In this document: positions 1 through 8,868 of the stretch, piece after piece
Numbering within the stretch: the first letter of the stretch is position 1
How the letters are laid out: each line of letters starts with the position of its first letter
Source: Chloracidobacterium sp.
Lineage (GTDB): Bacteria; Acidobacteriota; Blastocatellia; Pyrinomonadales; Pyrinomonadaceae
Direction: 5' to 3'
Assembly (NCBI GenBank): GCA_016711345.1
Contig: JADJTD010000001.1
Location: forward strand, 1,860,001-1,924,000
Length of the DNA stretch: 64,000 nt
Program-made: the position numbers and the translations under genes
Notes under the pieces: model-generated
Database searches by the model: none
Told to the model about the DNA's origin: nothing
What the model saw: only the letters and a program-made list of their open reading frames with translations

Positions 1-201
1 GTTAATTCCAGTGAACCGGGACTTTTGAGAGTTGCCGTTTACGGTGCAATGCCGATAGAAGAAAACGGCCTTCTGGTGAATCTAAGATTTACGGCAGTTG
101 GTGCATCTGGTTCCGTATCGCCGATCTCGTTCGAGCGGATTGTTTTTAACGAAGGTTTGTCGCGAGTGACGATCGCTGACGGAAAGATCGAACTTTTCTA
201 G
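1..201 (+). CDS. C-terminal fragment of a cohesin-like secreted protein
   Basis: This is an open frame from the first base to a TAG at 199-201, 66 residues, truncated by the window edge. The visible part has the alternating beta-strand pattern of a cohesin-type beta-sandwich: a VAVYGAMPI strand, then the LLVNLRFTAVG and ISFERIVFNEG strands. Proteins of this kind are usually secreted surface or scaffolding proteins, sometimes with further repeats upstream. The assignment is a fold-level guess, because no dockerin or anchoring motif is visible and the N-terminus is missing. Confidence 0.5.
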   Translation, partial: VNSSEPGLLRVAVYGAMPIEENGLLVNLRFTAVGASGSVSPISFERIVFNEGLSRVTIADGKIELF

Positions 202-202
202 T

Positions 203-275
203 TGAGTGTATCGCCCTTACTGACGTGCGAGCTTCTGCAAAGAACCCAGTCGCTATCGCTCCCGGTTCTGACTTG
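203..275. repeat. Dispersed composite repeat (two adjacent modules)
   Basis: Two repeat modules lie side by side. Module A (203-240) has the core CGCCCTTACTGACGTGCGAG; related copies occur at 51763-51793 (inverted) and 62334-62370. Module B (244-273) is, on the reverse strand, identical over 30 bases to 56682-56711 inside dnaN; its core there reads GGGAGCGATAGCGACTGGG. Module B can also fold, with AGAACC pairing to GGTTCT. The rest of the 202-452 gap shows nothing else recognisable. Confidence 0.75.
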
Positions 276-452
276 TGCAGGCTTGCGCTCGCGGACTTCC
301 CTTGTGTATACTCGAAAAATTATGAAACTTGCCATCCGCATCCGCTAATTTAATCACGCACATTACTGTTCGTTTATGTGGCGTTGCCCGTCTGAACAAC
401 GGGTTGACGCGACGTGTATTTTTGTTTTCTGTCTTAATCTAAGGAACTGGTC

Positions 453-1877
453 ATGTCTATTAATAATCAATCTACGCCCGTGGAGGCGGTCGATAATTCT
501 CCTTTGGCGGTGCTGCGCGAGGCGATACGCGGATCGAACCGCGATTTTACAACGGGGCCGATAGGGCTGGCGATATTTTTGCTGGCGGTGCCGATGATAC
601 TCGAAATGAGCATGGAAAGCCTTTTCGCGGTCGTCGATATTTTCTTTGTCGCCAAGCTCGGTGCCGACGCGATCGCTATTGTCGGACTTACCGAATCTGT
701 AATGGCGTTGATCTATGCTGTCGCTTTTGGACTGGCTATCGGCGCGACGGCAACCGTTGCTCGTCGGACGGGCGAAAAGGACGAAGCCGGCGCGGCAAAG
801 TCGGCGGCGCACGTTATCTATCTAGGCGTGATCGTTTCGGCGATCATCAGTGCGATAGGCATTGTCTTCGCGCCCGATATATTGAAGCTGCTCGGCGCTC
901 ACGACAGAGTGATCGTGGAAGGCACGACATTTATGCGGATAATGCTCGGCGGCAACGCGGTCGTCGTGTTCATTTTTCTGCTCAATGCCATCTTTCGCGG
1001 AGCGGGCGACGCCGCAATTGCGATGCGTGTGCTGGTTTTGGCAAATGGTTTGAATATGGTGCTTGCGCCGTGTTTTATTTTTGGCGTCGCATTCTTTCCC
1101 GAGCTCGGTGTCACCGGCGCGGCCGTTGGCACTACGATCGGCAGAGGAATCGGCGTGCTTTATGCGGCGTGGCACTTGATGCGGCCAGGCGGCCGGATAC
1201 ACATAGATCGAGAAAGCTGGCGGTTTGACCCAAAGCTCCTGTGGAAACTCGCAAGATTGTCTTCGACCGGCGTTTTCCAACTTCTGATCGCGACGGCGAG
1301 TTGGACGGCGTTGATGCCGATCATGGCGGGTTTTGGCGAGGTCGCGATTGCGGGTTATGTTATTGCTCTGCGTGTTGTGATGTTTGCTTTGCTGCCGGCG
1401 CTTGGTTTGAGTAATGCAGCCGCGACAATGGTCGGGCAGAATCTCGGTGCCGGAAAACCAGAACGCGCTGAGGCCGCTGTGTGGAAAGCTGCGTGGTTCA
1501 ACGCCGCCGTTTATTTTGGCATTGGCCTAGTCTTTTTGTTCTTTTCAAATCAGATCATCGGCATTTTTACGCAGGAGGCGGAAGTTCTACGATACGGCAC
1601 GTCGGCACTGCATATCATTGCCTTCGGTTTTGCATTCTATGGTTTGGGAATGGTGCTGGAAACGGCATTCAACGGCGCCGGCGACACATGGACGCCGACA
1701 TATCTCAATCTGCTGATATTTTGGATCTTTGAAATACCGCTTGCTTACGCTCTGGCATATAGATTCGATCTAGGACCGGACGGAGTGTTTTGGGCGATAA
1801 CACTTGCGTTCTCGCTCCTTGCAATCGCTAGCGGCCTGCTGTTCAAACGCGGAAAGTGGAAACTCAAGACGGTTTAG
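453..1877 (+). CDS. MATE-family multidrug/sodium antiporter
   Basis: The 474-residue protein is strongly hydrophobic with about twelve membrane segments in two homologous halves. This is the MATE (MatE) layout for cation-coupled export of drugs and other organic cations across the inner membrane. The first segment begins near residue 30 after a short polar tail (GPIGLAIFLLAVPMILEMS). The second half repeats the motif (LWKLARLSSTGVFQLLIA, near residue 265). AAGGAA lies a suitable distance upstream of the chosen ATG. Substrate cannot be told from sequence. A palindromic repeat follows the stop. Confidence 0.93.
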   Translation: MSINNQSTPVEAVDNSPLAVLREAIRGSNRDFTTGPIGLAIFLLAVPMILEMSMESLFAVVDIFFVAKLGADAIAIVGLTESVMALIYAVAFGLAIGATATVARRTGEKDEAGAAKSAAHVIYLGVIVSAIISAIGIVFAPDILKLLGAHDRVIVEGTTFMRIMLGGNAVVVFIFLLNAIFRGAGDAAIAMRVLVLANGLNMVLAPCFIFGVAFFPELGVTGAAVGTTIGRGIGVLYAAWHLMRPGGRIHIDRESWRFDPKLLWKLARLSSTGVFQLLIATASWTALMPIMAGFGEVAIAGYVIALRVVMFALLPALGLSNAAATMVGQNLGAGKPERAEAAVWKAAWFNAAVYFGIGLVFLFFSNQIIGIFTQEAEVLRYGTSALHIIAFGFAFYGLGMVLETAFNGAGDTWTPTYLNLLIFWIFEIPLAYALAYRFDLGPDGVFWAITLAFSLLAIASGLLFKRGKWKLKTV

Positions 1878-1884
1878 GAATATT

Positions 1885-1970
1885 CACCACAGAGACACGG
1901 AGGACACAGATTTTTCGCAAGAAGTTATTTCGTTTACTTTTTCTCTGTGCTCTCTGTGACTCTGTGGTAA
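1885..1970. repeat. ACAGAG-type intergenic palindrome
   Basis: The left arm CCACAGAGACACGGAGGAC is matched by a right arm ending CTCTGTGACTCTGTGG, separated by an unpaired centre. The transcript could form a long hairpin. It lies between the MATE gene and aat, ten bases before the aat start. At least six more related elements occur in this window. Confidence 0.85.
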
Positions 1971-1979
1971 AAATGTCTT

Positions 1980-2675
1980 ATGTCTTTGCCCGTGTTTCCC
2001 GATCCGAAAACCTTTAAATATCCTGAATGGGTCTCGATCGGGGACTATCTTTTCCGTTCGCACGACGTCGTTTCGTTTGGTACGAAACTGACGGTCGAAA
2101 ATGTGCGCGAAGCTTATCTGAAAGGCATTTTCCCGTGGTACACCGAAGGAGTTCCTTTGCCGTGGCACTGTCCCGAGGAACGTGCGATATTGGAATTTGC
2201 CGATCTCAATGTTCCGCGCAGTTTGGAACGTGCCCGCCGAAAAAATGACCTGACATTTACGATCGACAAAGATTTTCGAGCCGTCATCCGCGAATGTTCG
2301 CTCGCTCATCGTCCGGGCCAGCGCGGTACTTGGATCACTAATGAGTTTGAGAGAGTTTTTACCGAGCTTCACGACAAGGGCATGGCTCACAGCGTCGAGG
2401 TTTGGGATGCTGACAGCAATCTGGTCGGCGGGCTTTACGGCGTGGATGCGGGCGGAGTTTTTTGCGGCGAGAGTATGTTTTACAAGGTGCCAAACGCCTC
2501 AAAAATCGCGCTTTTGTTCCTGATCGACCATCTAAGATCACGTGGCTCAACGTGGCTCGACACACAAGTAATGACGCCTCATTTTGAAGCGCTCGGCGCA
2601 AAAGAGATCTACCGCGATGAGTTCTTAGAGAAGCTCGCGTTTACTCAAAGATCCAGCTTAAAATTATTTGGTTAA
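1980..2675 (+). CDS. aat: Leucyl/phenylalanyl-tRNA-protein transferase
   Basis: The 231-residue enzyme transfers Leu or Phe from aminoacyl-tRNA to proteins with N-terminal Arg or Lys, creating N-degrons for ClpS/ClpAP. Family hallmarks are visible: KGIFPWYTEG near residue 43 and WHCPEERAIL, then GQRGTWI near 115, VGGLYGVDAGGVFCGESMF near 150 and LDTQVMTPHFEALGAKEI near 197. Length is normal for the family. The ATG follows the preceding palindromic repeat at once and no strong Shine-Dalgarno is seen. It converges on, and overlaps by four bases, the next gene on the other strand. Confidence 0.95.
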   Translation: MSLPVFPDPKTFKYPEWVSIGDYLFRSHDVVSFGTKLTVENVREAYLKGIFPWYTEGVPLPWHCPEERAILEFADLNVPRSLERARRKNDLTFTIDKDFRAVIRECSLAHRPGQRGTWITNEFERVFTELHDKGMAHSVEVWDADSNLVGGLYGVDAGGVFCGESMFYKVPNASKIALLFLIDHLRSRGSTWLDTQVMTPHFEALGAKEIYRDEFLEKLAFTQRSSLKLFG

Positions 2676-3055
2676 AAGATCTGAAAACCTTTTGACTTGA
2701 GGCAAAAGTCGGCAAATTCCTTTAGCCAATCGTGTGTGACGCTGTAGTTTTTCCACTGTTCGTCGCCATCGCGATGGAGCGTCATGTCATCGGGTTCGTC
2801 AGTGATGCTCAGGTCGGAATAGATCCGCTTGTTCGGTGCTAGTTTAGGCAGGAATTCGTTTTGTATGCGCGTGCCGATCGCGTGTGCGTCCTCTATTGAG
2901 ACCTTGACGCCGGTCGCGTTGTAATTCATCTGCCGCATCGCGCCTTCGCCGAGGATGTCGAGGCTGCGGATGATCTCAAGCGCGGCTTTCCAGTTCCACA
3001 CGTTTGCGGTAAATTCAAAACTCTCGCTGCCGAGATCGGTCAATGTAAAACTCAT
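2672..3055 (-). CDS. Hypothetical protein, 127 residues
   Basis: This is a soluble acidic protein with no signal peptide, membrane segment or motif I recognise. It begins MSFTLTDLGSESFEF and contains WNWKAALEIIRSLDILGEG, suggesting a small alpha/beta fold. Its stop overlaps the end of aat and it points toward it. Base composition resembles the neighbours and the frame is free of stops. I regard it as real but of unknown function. Confidence 0.65.
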   Translation of the reverse strand: MSFTLTDLGSESFEFTANVWNWKAALEIIRSLDILGEGAMRQMNYNATGVKVSIEDAHAIGTRIQNEFLPKLAPNKRIYSDLSITDEPDDMTLHRDGDEQWKNYSVTHDWLKEFADFCLKSKGFQIF

Positions 3056-3196
3056 AGATTGATTTATAACAAATTGCTTTGACTTATACTTGCGGACAGA
3101 CCAAGCAGTGATGCCCTACAGATAGGCTAAACTGTCAAACGCTGTTTGGTCAATGAGTTTCGTTTGCGAACGCGATATAATTCGGTTTTTCTCGTT

Positions 3197-4222
3197 ATGA
3201 ATAAACCAATCTCATACGCCGACGCGGGCGTTTCGATAGACAAAGCAAATCTTGCCGTCGCGAAGATCCGCGATATGGCGCGCAGCACGTTTAATGAGCG
3301 GACGCTGACCGAGATCGGCAGCTTTGGCGGAATGTTTGCCGGAGCATTTCCCGATATGTCGGAGCCTATACTTGTTGCATCGGCTGACGGCGTCGGAACG
3401 AAGCTCAAGGTTGCTTTCGAGACAGGAATTCACAACACGGTCGGCGCCGATCTTGTAAATCATTGTGTCAATGATATTTTGGTCCAAGGCGCGCGGCCTT
3501 TGTTTTTTCTCGATTACTTTGCCACCGGAAAGCTTGAGCCAGATGTAACGGCATCCGTCGTTGAAGGCATGGCCCGAGCCTGCCGCGAAAATAGTTGCGT
3601 TCTTCTCGGCGGCGAAACGGCGGAAATGCCCTCGATGTATGCTGACGGCGAATACGATCTTGCCGGATTTATCGTCGGCGTCGTCGATAAACCAAAAGTC
3701 ATCGACGGCAAATCGATCACGTCCGGCGATATTGTTCTCGGAATTCCATCGACCGGCCTGCAAACAAACGGCTACTCGCTTGCTCGCAAACTGTTTTTTG
3801 AGGTTGGCGGCTATTCTGTAGATTCGCATTTAGACGAACTCGGTTCAACGGTCGGCGAAGCATTACTCGCCACGCACCAAAGTTTCTTGCCGCAGATCGG
3901 CCCGCTACTCGACAGCGGCGTCATAAAGGGCCTCGTCCACATCACCGGCGGCGGCTTTCTCGAAAATATCCCCCGTATCTTGCCGGAAGGCGTGTCCGTC
4001 GAAATAAACCGAGGCACATGGCCGGAACTGCCGATCTTCAAACTAATGCAGCGCCTCGGAAATGTCGAGACACAAGAGATGTTCAGGACTTATAATATGG
4101 GTGTAGGGATGATCGTCGTGTGTGCTGAGGAGCATGTGCCGACGATCAGGGATCAAATACAAACAAGTGTTGTGATAGGACAAATTACAAACGGAACAGG
4201 AGAAGTGATCATCAGTGCCTAA
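3197..4222 (+). CDS. purM: Phosphoribosylformylglycinamidine cyclo-ligase (AIR synthetase)
   Basis: The 341-residue protein catalyses the fifth step of purine synthesis, ATP-dependent closure of FGAM to AIR. It starts MNKPISYADAGVSIDKANL, the usual PurM N-terminus with the YADAGV motif, so I take the ATG at 3197 rather than an upstream start at 3146. Other family marks are SADGVGTKLKVA near residue 64, NDILVQGARPLFFLDY, GGETAEMPSMY near 140 and HITGGGFLENIPR near 250. The next gene begins inside its last codons. purN lies two genes downstream, so the two purine steps share this operon. Confidence 0.97.
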   Translation: MNKPISYADAGVSIDKANLAVAKIRDMARSTFNERTLTEIGSFGGMFAGAFPDMSEPILVASADGVGTKLKVAFETGIHNTVGADLVNHCVNDILVQGARPLFFLDYFATGKLEPDVTASVVEGMARACRENSCVLLGGETAEMPSMYADGEYDLAGFIVGVVDKPKVIDGKSITSGDIVLGIPSTGLQTNGYSLARKLFFEVGGYSVDSHLDELGSTVGEALLATHQSFLPQIGPLLDSGVIKGLVHITGGGFLENIPRILPEGVSVEINRGTWPELPIFKLMQRLGNVETQEMFRTYNMGVGMIVVCAEEHVPTIRDQIQTSVVIGQITNGTGEVIISA

Positions 4223-5156
4223 AGCTATGAAAAAGATTCAGTTGTTAATATTTGTGATCTTATTTGCTGCCGGAGCAGCGGTTGCGCAGACTGCCCAGCA
4301 GCATCTCGATCAGGGGATTCAATACTATAAAAACAAACAATACCCACAGGCTATCGCGAGCTTTACCGCTTCGATCAACTTGGCTCCTGCGGCTCCGACA
4401 GCTTGGTTTAATCGCGGGCAGGCTTATTTTTTCTCCGGCAATATAGATATGGCGATCGCTGACTATTCGCAGACGCTGGTATTGTCGCCAAACCATAACG
4501 ACGCACTGTTTCAACGCGGCCTGGCCAGGAACAGGAAAAAGGATCACATCGGTGCAATCACGGACTATTCTAAGGGCATACAACTGACCCCAAACGAGGC
4601 TCAAATCTGGTATAACCGCGGCATCGCCTATTCTGATAAAGGTGATCTGGATCTCGCGCTTGCCGATTACAATCAGGCGATAAAGCTAAATCCAAACTAT
4701 ATGAAGGCTTTTGTTAATCGCGGTTCGGTGTATTACAAGAAAAAACAGTACGATCTTGCTCTTGCCGACACTAATATTGCGGTCAGACTCGACCCGACAT
4801 ACGTCGAGGGTTGGAATAATCGGGGAATGATCTATTCCGCCATGGCCCAATACGATATGGCGATCGCGGATTATAGCGAGGCGATGAAAAGGAACCCTAA
4901 TTACGCCAAGGCTTACCTTGACAGAGGCATCGCCTATAACAAAAAGAAGATGAACGACACGGCCATTTCCGATATAAATCAGGCGATAAAGCTCGATCCA
5001 AAATATGCCGGTGCCTATCTAATGCGTGGAGCGATCTATTTTGATACGAAACGATATGACCTCGCTAAAGCCGATATGGAAAAAGTTTTGCAGCTGACAC
5101 CGAACCAGAAACTCGCAAGCGATGTCCTTGCAAAAATTGCAGCTCTGCCTAAATAG
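4215..5156 (+). CDS. Secreted tetratricopeptide-repeat protein
   Basis: A signal peptide (KKIQLLIFVILFAAGAAVAQ) is followed by about eight TPR units covering nearly the whole 313-residue chain, e.g. AWFNRGQAYFFSGNIDMAIADYSQ and further units with the AxxNRGxxY pattern. TPR arrays act as protein-protein scaffolds, here on the exported side. The GTG at 4215 is preceded by GGAGAA at good spacing and overlaps the purM stop. An ATG at 4227 is the alternative start and would leave a similar signal peptide. It sits between purM and a transglutaminase-like gene, apparently co-transcribed. Partner unknown. Confidence 0.88.
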   Translation: MPKAMKKIQLLIFVILFAAGAAVAQTAQQHLDQGIQYYKNKQYPQAIASFTASINLAPAAPTAWFNRGQAYFFSGNIDMAIADYSQTLVLSPNHNDALFQRGLARNRKKDHIGAITDYSKGIQLTPNEAQIWYNRGIAYSDKGDLDLALADYNQAIKLNPNYMKAFVNRGSVYYKKKQYDLALADTNIAVRLDPTYVEGWNNRGMIYSAMAQYDMAIADYSEAMKRNPNYAKAYLDRGIAYNKKKMNDTAISDINQAIKLDPKYAGAYLMRGAIYFDTKRYDLAKADMEKVLQLTPNQKLASDVLAKIAALPK

Positions 5157-5198
5157 ATAGAGATGTAGTTATGAATTGAGACCGGTCAAGCAGAAAAT

Positions 5199-6338
5199 AT
5201 GTCAGACGAACTCTTTGGCTCGTATCAAAAGAGCCGCGTCAACTCTAAGTCTATAGTCATCGGGCTTGTTGCTTTGATCGTGTTGTCTGGTGCGGCGTAT
5301 TTTGTTGTTTGGATGAGCAAGCCGGTGCCGCGTCCTGAAGAGGACATTATTGCCGAGCAGATACGCAACAATACGGTATCAATGCTCGATTACCGAACGT
5401 TTTCCGGCGAGGAATTTCGTCAGCAGATACTTGGAAAGGGCAGACTCGAACGCTATGTAAAGGTAAACGACGAAGCATTCTTTACCTATCCCGAAGCCGA
5501 CGACAGCGATTTTGATGCATTCATTGGAAAGACCTTTTTCGATGCGGCAAAGATCGAGCTAGGCAAACTTGACGGCAAACACTTGAAGATCGGCGATTAC
5601 AAAATGCCGACCTATTACGCCGGGCGATTTTTCAGGACAAGCCTCGCCAATATTAAAATTCCACGTGAGCAAACGCTTACGTTTCCTTACTCGACGGCCA
5701 ACTACACAATGACGCTCGACGAGATGAACGACTTCTTTAACGACAAGAGCGTTTACGGCGGCAGGCTTATCGCACAGCAAGGTGAGCGAACAAACAGGCC
5801 TACATTCATCTTTGCCAACCACGGTATCATGGTCGCAAAGCCGGACGAGCCTTCGCTAAGAAGGCTTGCTGACGATCTGCTAAAAGACGTTGGGCAAGAT
5901 CGTGAGGCCCGTGTTCAAAGACTCGTTGATTTTGTCTCAAACGAGATTGAATACAGTTTCACCGAGGCCATCGGCGGCGGCGAAACTCTAAAACGCGCCA
6001 ACGAAACGCTGATGACCCGCAACGGCGATTGCAGCAACAAAACGATCCTGTTTGCCTCGCTGCTCGAACAGATCGGCGAAGAGTACATCCTGCTTTACTG
6101 CCCGCGACACATAACCGTAGCGGTGCCGATCGGTAATTTTCCAAACGAGAACAAGGTTGATTTTGAGTTTAATTCTCGTCAATGGGCTGTAGCAGAAACG
6201 ACCGTCAAAGGCTTTCAAGTCGGACTTTCAAAAGTTGACCGCCCCGAAATCCTCCAGCTAGTCAACTACGTCCAAGACCCAAAACATATGGATGTCATTT
6301 TCGACGTAAACTCTGGCGAGTTTTTGAAGTTCCTATGA
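5199..6338 (+). CDS. Membrane-anchored transglutaminase-like protein
   Basis: The 379-residue chain has a short cytoplasmic tail, one membrane segment (about residues 19-40) and an extracytoplasmic body. Toward the C-terminus lies a transglutaminase/cysteine-protease core: the nucleophile is in NGDCSNKTILFASLL (Cys278) and the histidine in CPRHITVAVP (His304). Such domains may act as proteases, peptidases or crosslinkers. The substrate cannot be deduced. It follows the TPR protein by 42 bases and overlaps purN by four bases (ATGA), so translation of purN is probably coupled to it. Confidence 0.8.
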   Translation: MSDELFGSYQKSRVNSKSIVIGLVALIVLSGAAYFVVWMSKPVPRPEEDIIAEQIRNNTVSMLDYRTFSGEEFRQQILGKGRLERYVKVNDEAFFTYPEADDSDFDAFIGKTFFDAAKIELGKLDGKHLKIGDYKMPTYYAGRFFRTSLANIKIPREQTLTFPYSTANYTMTLDEMNDFFNDKSVYGGRLIAQQGERTNRPTFIFANHGIMVAKPDEPSLRRLADDLLKDVGQDREARVQRLVDFVSNEIEYSFTEAIGGGETLKRANETLMTRNGDCSNKTILFASLLEQIGEEYILLYCPRHITVAVPIGNFPNENKVDFEFNSRQWAVAETTVKGFQVGLSKVDRPEILQLVNYVQDPKHMDVIFDVNSGEFLKFL

Positions 6339-6901
6339 AAATCGGAATACTAATATCAGGCCGTGGTTCGAATATGGTCGCTCTTGTCGATGCGGTTCAG
6401 AGCGGCGAGATACCTGATTCGGAAGTTTCGGTTGTTATCAGTAATAAGGCTGACGCTGCTGGGCTCGAAAAAGCGCGTGATCGAGGCGTTGAGACTGTCG
6501 TGATCGAGCAAAACGGCAGAACGCGCGAAGAGCACGATGCCGCTATCATCGATGAGTTAAACAAACACGGCGTTGAACTGGTTTGTCTTGCGGGCTATAT
6601 GCGGCTGCTATCGCCGAACTTTGTTCGTGCCTTTCCAAATAAGATCATCAATATTCACCCAAGCCTGCTGCCATCGTTTCCCGGCCTTGATGCACAGAAA
6701 CAAGCTTTCGAAGCAGGCGTCAAAGTCACTGGCTGCACCGTGCATTACGTCGATGAACTATTAGACCACGGCCCAACGATATTGCAGTGCGAAGTAAATA
6801 GGCTTGACGACGACACGATTGAAACGCTTTCAGCGCGGATATTGGAGCGGGAACATACGCTCTATGTTCAGGCTGTCAAGCACATAATTTTCCATGACTG
6901 A
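6335..6901 (+). CDS. purN: Phosphoribosylglycinamide formyltransferase
   Basis: This 188-residue enzyme transfers the formyl group of 10-formyl-THF to GAR in purine synthesis. It starts KIGILISGRGSNMVALVDAV, the phosphate-binding GxGSN motif. The catalytic region reads NIHPSLLPSF (Asn-His pair) followed by GCTVHYVDELLDHGPTILQ with the catalytic Asp. Length is typical. The start codon overlaps the stop of the transglutaminase-like gene, and its own end overlaps the next small gene by eight bases. Confidence 0.97.
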   Translation: MKIGILISGRGSNMVALVDAVQSGEIPDSEVSVVISNKADAAGLEKARDRGVETVVIEQNGRTREEHDAAIIDELNKHGVELVCLAGYMRLLSPNFVRAFPNKIINIHPSLLPSFPGLDAQKQAFEAGVKVTGCTVHYVDELLDHGPTILQCEVNRLDDDTIETLSARILEREHTLYVQAVKHIIFHD

Positions 6902-7115
6902 AATATTTGTAGGATTGATCGGCATAGGGATTGGAATCTATTCAATCTATGAATCCAGATTGAATCCGTATCCAGAATCGTCTCGAAATTGGTTCTTTCG
7001 AAAAGCTGGATTGTCTCCGGAGCTAGATCGATTCTTCTCATGGGTAGTTGGGGCTGGATTTATTGTTGTGGGGGTTTTGTTCTTAATACTAGGCATTGCC
7101 AACGTTAGCCGATAA
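6894..7115 (+). CDS. Small two-helix membrane protein
   Basis: The 73-residue protein has hydrophobic stretches at residues 3-18 (IFVGLIGIGIGIYSIY) and 48-70 (WVVGAGFIVVGVLFLILGI). They are separated by a basic-aromatic loop containing ESSRNWFFRKAG. It overlaps the purN 3' end by eight bases and would be translationally coupled. I recognise no family. The clean membrane topology and the overlap support a real gene. Confidence 0.6.
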   Translation: MTEIFVGLIGIGIGIYSIYESRLNPYPESSRNWFFRKAGLSPELDRFFSWVVGAGFIVVGVLFLILGIANVSR

Positions 7116-7529
7116 CTATTCACTATTCCCTCTCCTCCTCGGATGATTAAGCGCGCGTTTCGAGACTTGGGCCGTTCGCAGATTGAGCAGTAATATTCCG
7201 TCAAGGTCTATCTCGGCGTCTGTGAACTTAAGCGTGTCTTTGATCTGCAGTCCACACTCCACCAAAAGCCTGTAAGCCGCGATCTTTTTGCCGCCGTGCC
7301 GCCCGGACTTCAAAACAGGATACGCATTTTTCATCGAAGCCACCGTCGGTTTCAACCCGATCGAGTTATTCGGCGCGTCATACAACAGCAAAAAAGCCGC
7401 CGGCTCATCCAAACGCTCATACGCGGCCCGGTTCATCACGATCGTCCCTTTGCTATTAAGCGTCACATAAACCCCAGCCCACTGCGCCTTCCTTCCATCC
7501 CGCGGTATCTCTTTCCAATCTCGTTTCAT
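7116..7529 (-). CDS. Hypothetical protein, distant paralogue of the gene at 45092
   Basis: This 137-residue soluble protein begins MKRDWKEIPRDGRK; the start at 7529 is preferred over 7559. The central part (VTLNSKGTIVMNRAAYERL, then PAAFLLLYDAPNNSIGLKPT) lines up by eye with VTISPAKLILLNRNMYNLL and PAAVYLNYSRVSDIIAIEPT in the gene at 45092-45487. Both also share a late DT-x-K/L-F and LLNL/LNLK stretch. They therefore look like members of one family, perhaps a small beta-barrel, with unknown function. The gene abuts the small membrane protein tail to tail. Confidence 0.65.
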   Translation of the reverse strand: MKRDWKEIPRDGRKAQWAGVYVTLNSKGTIVMNRAAYERLDEPAAFLLLYDAPNNSIGLKPTVASMKNAYPVLKSGRHGGKKIAAYRLLVECGLQIKDTLKFTDAEIDLDGILLLNLRTAQVSKRALNHPRRRGNSE

Positions 7530-7622
7530 ACTTATATTACCTCTCCATAATTGTAACACGAAAGAATGTATGTTGCACGGATTGCACGCTACTAAATACT
7601 TTATCTAATCTAATTTTTTAAG

Positions 7623-8192
7623 TTACGCATCGTTCGGATCCTCGCCCGTGGCGGCCATTATTTGCTCTATCATCCTCTCGGGTTTCATTGGTTCGAGGAG
7701 GGCTTTCATCGCTTTATCATCAAAGGAAACGCCGACCTTCTCGGCGATCGCTTGTAATAATTCAAGCGTCTTCGTATTTTCCTGTTCGGCGAGCATGTTG
7801 ATCTGGAGATCTAGATGATTGCGGCGTTCGGTGAGTTTTGTCTCGTGGTTTTGGCTAATCAATATGAAGGTGGAAAGAAAAATCGCCTCAAGCGAAACTA
7901 CGAGTGTAAGAAATGTGTAAGGAAAAGGATCAAACTGAAAATTTGCAATTGAGTTGACGGTGATCCAACCGCCAAACCAAACGATGTGAACATAGACGAA
8001 GACCATGCTGCCGCAAAAGGCGGCTATGCCTTCGGAGATCTTTTGACCAACGGTACGGTTGTCTTTTTGCGCGTTTTCAATGCTGATTATCTTGAGGACA
8101 TTGTTCTCAGTTTCAGCGTCCACACTTCTTTTGTCGGTAGAAGATCTTGAATTCTCAGATCTTTTGGCAGTTTTTTGTGAAGTTGGCATCAT
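7623..8192 (-). CDS. DUF1003 membrane protein
   Basis: The protein is about 189 residues. A polar N-terminal tail is followed by the DUF1003 core: GQKISEGIAAFCGSMVFVYV, WITVNSI, then FPYTFLTLVVSLEAIFLSTF, giving two membrane helices. After them comes SQNHETKLTERRNHLDLQIN, a coiled coil. The family is found in many bacteria and has no established biochemical role. The start at 8192 (or the adjacent ATG at 8189) is chosen because longer forms would begin inside a strong hairpin. The gene follows a ferritin-like gene on the same strand. Confidence 0.85.
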   Translation of the reverse strand: MMPTSQKTAKRSENSRSSTDKRSVDAETENNVLKIISIENAQKDNRTVGQKISEGIAAFCGSMVFVYVHIVWFGGWITVNSIANFQFDPFPYTFLTLVVSLEAIFLSTFILISQNHETKLTERRNHLDLQINMLAEQENTKTLELLQAIAEKVGVSFDDKAMKALLEPMKPERMIEQIMAATGEDPNDA

Positions 8193-8197
8193 ATTTA

Positions 8198-8224
8198 ATT
8201 GGTCCCGCGCGGGGCGGGACCAAT
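8198..8224. other. GC-rich hairpin
   Basis: ATTGGTCCCG and CGGGACCAAT are perfect inverted arms around a seven-base GC-rich loop. The hairpin lies between the ferritin-like gene and the DUF1003 gene, six bases before the latter's start codon. It could slow transcription or reduce translation of DUF1003. A shorter relative with the same AATTGGTCCC arm lies at 10297-10320. No U-run follows on either strand. Confidence 0.6.
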
Positions 8225-8240
8225 ACAATTGATTTAAAAC

Positions 8241-8831
8241 CTAAAGCAATTCGCTGCGTGCCTGTTCCGCACGAGCCGCACCGATCGCGGTTTTGACTTT
8301 CTTTTCTTCTTCAGGCGGCGGCAGAACAGCCGGAATGCCTAACGAATCCAACCAAAGTTCCCGACACCAGCCTTTTGTGTGATAAAGATGCTCGTCCTCT
8401 TCGTCCTCGACCTCGTCGTGAGCGGCTTTAAGAATTTTGGCCGTGTCGCCGGTCTCGTTTTTTGCGAGTTCACCAATAAGATGCCAATTTTGGTGATCTT
8501 TTGTTTCACCTTCAATGACACATTCAGCGGCAACTAACTCGGCACCCTTAGGATCGGCGGAGGCCAAAGCCATTTCCATTGCCTTGACTAACGATGCACC
8601 TTTGAAATGCACTATGCTGCGGCCCGGCGTTTCTGCATCGGGATCCAGTCCGAGGTCGGTGAGAGCTTTATTCACTATCTCTACGTGATGTTTTGTCTGA
8701 TCGAGATATTCTTCCCACTCTTTCTTTAGATCTTTGTTTTGAACACATTTTAAAGCAGTTGTATAGATCTCTACTCCGCCTAATTCAGTTTCGTACCACT
8801 GATAAAGAAGTTCTTTTGCGTTACGCTTCAT
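8241..8831 (-). CDS. Ferritin-like four-helix protein
   Basis: This 196-residue, highly helical acidic protein begins with ELLYQWYETELGGVEIYTTAL. Glu/His positions suited to a di-iron four-helix bundle are visible: E16, E21, QTKHHVEIV near 45-53, ECVIEGETKDHQNWH near 103-117, and DEVEDEEDEHLYH near 140-152. I infer a ferritin-like oxidative-stress or iron-binding role. No exact family name can be given. It lies in a same-strand group with the lmo0937-like and basic-tail genes, which suggests a general-stress regulon. Confidence 0.65.
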   Translation of the reverse strand: MKRNAKELLYQWYETELGGVEIYTTALKCVQNKDLKKEWEEYLDQTKHHVEIVNKALTDLGLDPDAETPGRSIVHFKGASLVKAMEMALASADPKGAELVAAECVIEGETKDHQNWHLIGELAKNETGDTAKILKAAHDEVEDEEDEHLYHTKGWCRELWLDSLGIPAVLPPPEEEKKVKTAIGAARAEQARSELL

Positions 8832-8868
8832 ACTTTCTCCCTCGATTACTAAAGTTACAAAATACTAA